Positions 5,615 through 8,602 of a stretch of DNA of 8,602 nucleotides are shown here, one piece after another. The notes under the pieces were generated by a model. That model was not told where the DNA came from. It saw nothing but the letters and a program-made list of their open reading frames with translations, and did not search any database. A program made the position numbers and the translations under genes. The stretch comes from an uncultured Gammaproteobacteria bacterium. Its GTDB lineage: Bacteria > Pseudomonadota > Gammaproteobacteria > Pseudomonadales > UBA5518. The stretch spans positions 1 to 8,602 of the forward strand of contig CAIXOY010000708.1 in the NCBI GenBank assembly GCA_903921135.1. Direction: 5' to 3'. The stretch's first letter is position 1. Every line of letters starts with the position of its first letter.

Positions 5615-6850
5615 ATGTCCGATACTGCCCGCAAGGATTCCCCCGAACAGGCCGCGTTCCGCGCGCATTGCAGGGATTGGCTCGCTGCCAACATGCCACC
5701 ACCGTCGCCGGTGCGGTTGCCGCAGTCAGCGCTCGAGATCATGACCCGCGAGCAACTCGACTACCTCAGCGCCTGGCAGAAAGCAGCCTATGACGCGGGC
5801 CTTGTCGGGTGTGATTACCCCGTGGAGCACGGTGGCGGCGGCCGTGCCGACTGCCAGCGCGTCGCCAACGAGGAAATGCAACGCTCCGGCGCGCCGTACT
5901 TCCCGAACATCATCGGTCTGGGTATGGCCGCGCCCACGGTGTTCTATCACGGCTCCGATGCCTTGAAACGACAGGTCCTGCCAGCCTTGCTCTCGGGGGA
6001 AGAGATCTGGTGCCAGGGTTTCAGCGAGCCGGGTGCCGGCTCCGATCTCGCGAGCGTGCAGACCTTCGCGGAGCGCCGGGGCGATCGCTGGGTGATCAAC
6101 GGCCACAAGGTCTGGACCTCGCTCGCGCACTTCGCGAGCTGGATGATCCTGCTCGCGCGCACCGACAAGTCCTCGAAGTACGATGGCCTCAGCTACTTCG
6201 TGGTGCCGATACGCGCGGCGCTCGGCAAGGGCGTGACGGTGCGCCCGCTGATCAAGATGACCGGCGAGACGGGTTTCAACGAGGTGCTCTTCGAAGACCT
6301 CGAAATCGATGACGGCTTGCGACTCGACGAGGTGGGGAAGGGCTGGACGGTTGCCATGACCACGCTCGCACACGAGCGCGGCGCCGGCATTCTCGTGACG
6401 CCGCAGTCGGGCGGATCACGCCGTGGCGACGGCGATGCCGGACTGGTGAGCGCGCTTGTTGAACTCGCTCGCCAGAGCTGGCGCAACGGCCAGTGCGCCG
6501 CTGATGATCCGGTGATCCGGGATCGGCTCGCGCAATTGCTGGTGCGGGAGGAGGGCTTCAGGCTGAACCTCAAGCGTGCCCGCGTGGCCGGACTCACCGA
6601 CCACCCGATGCGGCTCGCGCTGCAGTACAAGCTCCTGATGAGCGAGATCGCTCAGGAGGCCGGGCGTCTGGGCATGGACATCGCGGGTAACGCGGGTTCG
6701 CTGTACGTCTCTGATCCGGCAGCACCGCACGCGGGGCGCTGGCCGCTGGCCTATATGAACTCCTTCGGATTCACCATTGCCGCGGGCACCAGCGAGGTGC
6801 AGCGCAACATTCTCGGCGAGCGGGTCCTCGGACTCGCGAAGACCAAGTAG
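5615..6850 (+). CDS. Acyl-CoA dehydrogenase, probable large (catalytic) subunit of a heteromeric enzyme
   Basis: A 411-residue FAD-dependent acyl-CoA dehydrogenase, which introduces the alpha,beta double bond into an acyl-CoA and passes electrons to ETF. The flavin and substrate motifs are CQGFSEPGAGSDLAS (133-147) and INGHKVWTS (161-169), with the C-terminal AAGTSEVQRNILGER (389-403). At the MCAD-type base position, just before the GTS motif, there is A390 rather than Glu. The likely base is E254 in LAHERGAG, as in isovaleryl-CoA dehydrogenase and the steroid FadE proteins. AGGAG lies six bases before the ATG. The next gene, 36 bases on, is a second and different dehydrogenase, the arrangement of alpha2beta2 enzymes such as pimeloyl-CoA (PimC/PimD) and mycobacterial steroid side-chain dehydrogenases (FadE pairs). 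The substrate is probably bulky or unusual rather than a plain fatty acid. Confidence 0.93.
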   Translation: MSDTARKDSPEQAAFRAHCRDWLAANMPPPSPVRLPQSALEIMTREQLDYLSAWQKAAYDAGLVGCDYPVEHGGGGRADCQRVANEEMQRSGAPYFPNIIGLGMAAPTVFYHGSDALKRQVLPALLSGEEIWCQGFSEPGAGSDLASVQTFAERRGDRWVINGHKVWTSLAHFASWMILLARTDKSSKYDGLSYFVVPIRAALGKGVTVRPLIKMTGETGFNEVLFEDLEIDDGLRLDEVGKGWTVAMTTLAHERGAGILVTPQSGGSRRGDGDAGLVSALVELARQSWRNGQCAADDPVIRDRLAQLLVREEGFRLNLKRARVAGLTDHPMRLALQYKLLMSEIAQEAGRLGMDIAGNAGSLYVSDPAAPHAGRWPLAYMNSFGFTIAAGTSEVQRNILGERVLGLAKTK

Positions 6851-6886
6851 CGCTGATCGCAGCCGTCACTGCAGCAGGGGAACCTC

Positions 6887-8008
6887 ATGTCCAGTCCGTC
6901 GAATTTCGGTTTCGGTGAAGAAGAGCAGGCACTGCGGGACGCCGCGCGAAAGTTCCTGGCCGAGCAACTTCCCACCGACCGCCTGCACCGTCTCGCGGCG
7001 GCGCGCGATGCCTCAGGGCCCGCATGGGAGCCGGCGCTCTGGCGGCAGATGGGCGAACTCGGCTGGACCGGCGTCGGCGTGCCCGAGCGTTGCGGTGGCG
7101 TGGGCATGCCAACCGTCGCGGCTGTGGCGCTGGCAGAAGAGGCGGGCAGGGCGGCACTGCCGTCCCCGCTGATCGGCACTCTCCAGGCGAGCGCCGTGCT
7201 GGCGGCCTGCGGCAGCAGTGCAGCCGATGTCCTGCTCGCAGAGATCGCGCAGGGTGAGGCAGTCGCACTCGCGATCACCGCGCAGCGTGGCGCCTGGCGT
7301 GGTGATGCCTGCGATGCCGAATACCGTGACGGTGCCTTGTACGGCACGGCCCACTGGGTGCAGGACGCGGCAAAAGCAGGTGTTTTCCTCGTGAAGGCGC
7401 GCGGCGCCACCGGGGCTGGTCTGTATGCCGTGCGCGCAGCTGCGCCGGGTTTGGCCGTGCTGCCCGATGCGATCGTGGACCTCACGCGGGATCAGGGAAG
7501 GTTGTCGCTTGAGGCAGTGCCCGCTATCGAGATCGCGCCGCCAGGTGCAGCCGCTGCAGCGATTGCTGCGGCCGAGCCTGCGCTGTTCACGCTGGTGGCG
7601 GCGGATCTCTGCGGCGCCGCCGAGTGGCTGCTACAGACCACCGCCGAGTACGCGCGGGTGCGTCAGCAATTCGATCGTCAGATCGGCTTTTTCCAGGCGG
7701 TGAAGCACCCGCTGGTGGATGCCATGATCGCCATCGACGGCGCACGCTCGCATGTCTACAACGCAGCGGCCGCCATCGACCACGACCCCGCCGCAGCGTT
7801 GCGCGCCGCGCACATGGCGAAAGCTGCGGCATCCGATGCGGCCACGTTCGGCGCCAGTCGTGCCGTGCAGTTCCACGGTGGTATCGGCTTCACCTGGGAG
7901 TGCCACGTCCAGTTGTACTTCAAGCGGCAACTGCATAACGCCTCGCTCTTCGGCGACGCGGCATGGCATCGGGCCTGTCTGGCTGAGGTCTTGTTCTCGG
8001 CCGCCTGA
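6887..8008 (+). CDS. Acyl-CoA dehydrogenase, probable small subunit lacking the usual flavin-binding and catalytic motifs
   Basis: A 373-residue acyl-CoA dehydrogenase-fold protein. The C-terminal half is well kept: YARVRQQFDRQIGFFQAVKH (255-274) and QFHGGIGFTWECHVQLYFKR (328-347), where the Arg and the HGGIG segment normally contact the FAD of the neighbouring subunit. The middle domain lacks the (S/T)EPGAGSD and WxTS signatures; the nearest stretch is GTAHWVQDAAKAG (153-165). The helix that carries the catalytic Glu in the partner reads AADLCGAAEW, with no Glu at that place. This is the pattern of the non-catalytic subunit in heteromeric enzymes, in which flavin sites form only at the interface. 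The ribosome site AGGGGAA (6876-6882) precedes the ATG. It is almost certainly co-transcribed with the preceding gene. It ends 10 bases from the convergent oxyR stop. Confidence 0.9.
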   Translation: MSSPSNFGFGEEEQALRDAARKFLAEQLPTDRLHRLAAARDASGPAWEPALWRQMGELGWTGVGVPERCGGVGMPTVAAVALAEEAGRAALPSPLIGTLQASAVLAACGSSAADVLLAEIAQGEAVALAITAQRGAWRGDACDAEYRDGALYGTAHWVQDAAKAGVFLVKARGATGAGLYAVRAAAPGLAVLPDAIVDLTRDQGRLSLEAVPAIEIAPPGAAAAAIAAAEPALFTLVAADLCGAAEWLLQTTAEYARVRQQFDRQIGFFQAVKHPLVDAMIAIDGARSHVYNAAAAIDHDPAAALRAAHMAKAAASDAATFGASRAVQFHGGIGFTWECHVQLYFKRQLHNASLFGDAAWHRACLAEVLFSAA

Positions 8009-8018
8009 GACCGAGCGC

Positions 8019-8602
8019 TCAGACGTTCGCGCGTGTCTGGCGGATGAGGTCGGCGATTGCCGTGAAGAATCCGGGCTGACCGGCGCCGCGGCGCCACACC
8101 AGCCCGATGTTCCGGTGCGGCGCGGGCGGTTCGAAGGGAATGAAGCGCAAACTCCGCGGCGCATCCTGCATGGCCATTTCCGGCACCAGCGTGATACCGA
8201 GGTCGGTGGATACCATCTGCATCAGCGTGGGCAGGCTGGTGGCGCGGAAGTCCCGTGATTCTTCCAGCGCGTTCATCTTGCAGAAATCGAGCGCTTGCTC
8301 GCGCAGGCAATGACCCTCGTCCAGCAGCAGCAGCGGGTGCTCCGCCAGACAGTCCACCGATACCGACTGCCGCCCCGCAAGAGGGTGGCTGGGGCTGGTG
8401 GCAAGCAGGAAGGGCTCTTCGAAGAGCGGACAGCACTCGAGATCATCGCCCGCAACGGGCAGCGCAAGCAGTGCCAGATCGAGCTGCCCCCGACGCAGGC
8501 GCAGCAGCAGTTGCTCGGTCTTGTCCTCGAGCAGCAGCAGTCGCAGGCGCGGGAACGTGGCGTGTATCGCCGGCACGATGCGCGGCAGCAGGTAGGGCGC
8601 CA
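8019..8602 (-). CDS. oxyR: OxyR, LysR-type hydrogen-peroxide sensor and regulator (C-terminal part)
   Basis: The gene runs off the right edge; the DNA-binding domain and true start lie outside. What remains is the LysR effector domain, starting APYLLPRIVPAIHATFPRL, very close in pattern to E. coli OxyR. The decisive mark is GHCLREQALDFC, with Cys codons at 8309-8307 and 8282-8280. These match the E. coli redox pair C199 and C208 with identical nine-residue spacing and form the peroxide-induced disulfide that switches the regulator. FRATSLPTLMQMVSTDLGITLVP and NIGLVWRRG further match OxyR. Extra cysteines occur in LECCP and VDCL. OxyR typically activates catalase, alkyl hydroperoxidase and Dps genes. 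It converges on the dehydrogenase pair; no functional link is needed. The GTG at 8576 is internal, not a start. Confidence 0.95.
   Translation of the reverse strand, partial: APYLLPRIVPAIHATFPRLRLLLLEDKTEQLLLRLRRGQLDLALLALPVAGDDLECCPLFEEPFLLATSPSHPLAGRQSVSVDCLAEHPLLLLDEGHCLREQALDFCKMNALEESRDFRATSLPTLMQMVSTDLGITLVPEMAMQDAPRSLRFIPFEPPAPHRNIGLVWRRGAGQPGFFTAIADLIRQTRANV

Noticed and set aside
5726..6373. Minus-strand open frames opposite the two acyl-CoA dehydrogenases (5726-6373, 6751-7485, 7631-8164)
   Set aside because: Shadows of the dehydrogenase codon pattern; no motifs and no plausible start signals.
1..8602. tRNA, rRNA, riboswitch, CRISPR, insertion sequence or attachment site
   Set aside because: No matching secondary-structure landmarks, spaced direct repeats, transposase motifs or terminal inverted repeats were seen on reading both strands.

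Overview
The window is a GC-rich, densely coded chromosomal segment from a Gram-negative bacterium, most likely a gammaproteobacterium. This rests on a TonB-receptor-like C-terminus, Sec-exported periplasmic proteins, a two-cysteine OxyR and the style of the catabolic genes. The species cannot be read from the sequence. There are no rRNA or tRNA genes, insertion sequences, phage genes or CRISPR arrays, and no gene-free stretch over about 130 bases.

Left edge (1-102): the last residues of a plus-strand outer-membrane beta-barrel, probably a TonB-dependent receptor, followed by a strong intrinsic terminator. Minus-strand block (103-3753): a cytochrome P450 preceded, 8 bases upstream in the direction of transcription, by a cupin related to 2,4'-dihydroxyacetophenone dioxygenase, with their own promoter. 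Next comes a large exported protein that joins a carboxypeptidase-regulatory-like domain, a c-type haem domain and a streptogramin-lyase-type beta-propeller.

Divergent promoter (about 3829-3876): two sigma70-like promoters whose -10 boxes overlap inside an 18-base near-perfect palindrome. Plus-strand block (3881-8008): a divergent 6-pyruvoyl/6-carboxytetrahydropterin synthase homologue, ATGA-coupled to a short-chain dehydrogenase; a small alanine-rich exported protein of unknown function; and two adjacent, unlike acyl-CoA dehydrogenase genes that look like the large and small subunits of a heteromeric enzyme. Right edge (8019 to end, minus): the C-terminal part of OxyR, the peroxide-sensing regulator.

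A P450, a ring-cleavage-type cupin, a heteromeric acyl-CoA dehydrogenase and an outer-membrane receptor together suggest breakdown of a hydrophobic compound such as a steroid, terpenoid or aromatic; this is inference from families. The least explained parts are the pterin-synthase-like gene, which keeps the zinc ligands but has lost several catalytic and pterin-binding residues, its SDR partner, and the haem-propeller fusion transcribed away from them.
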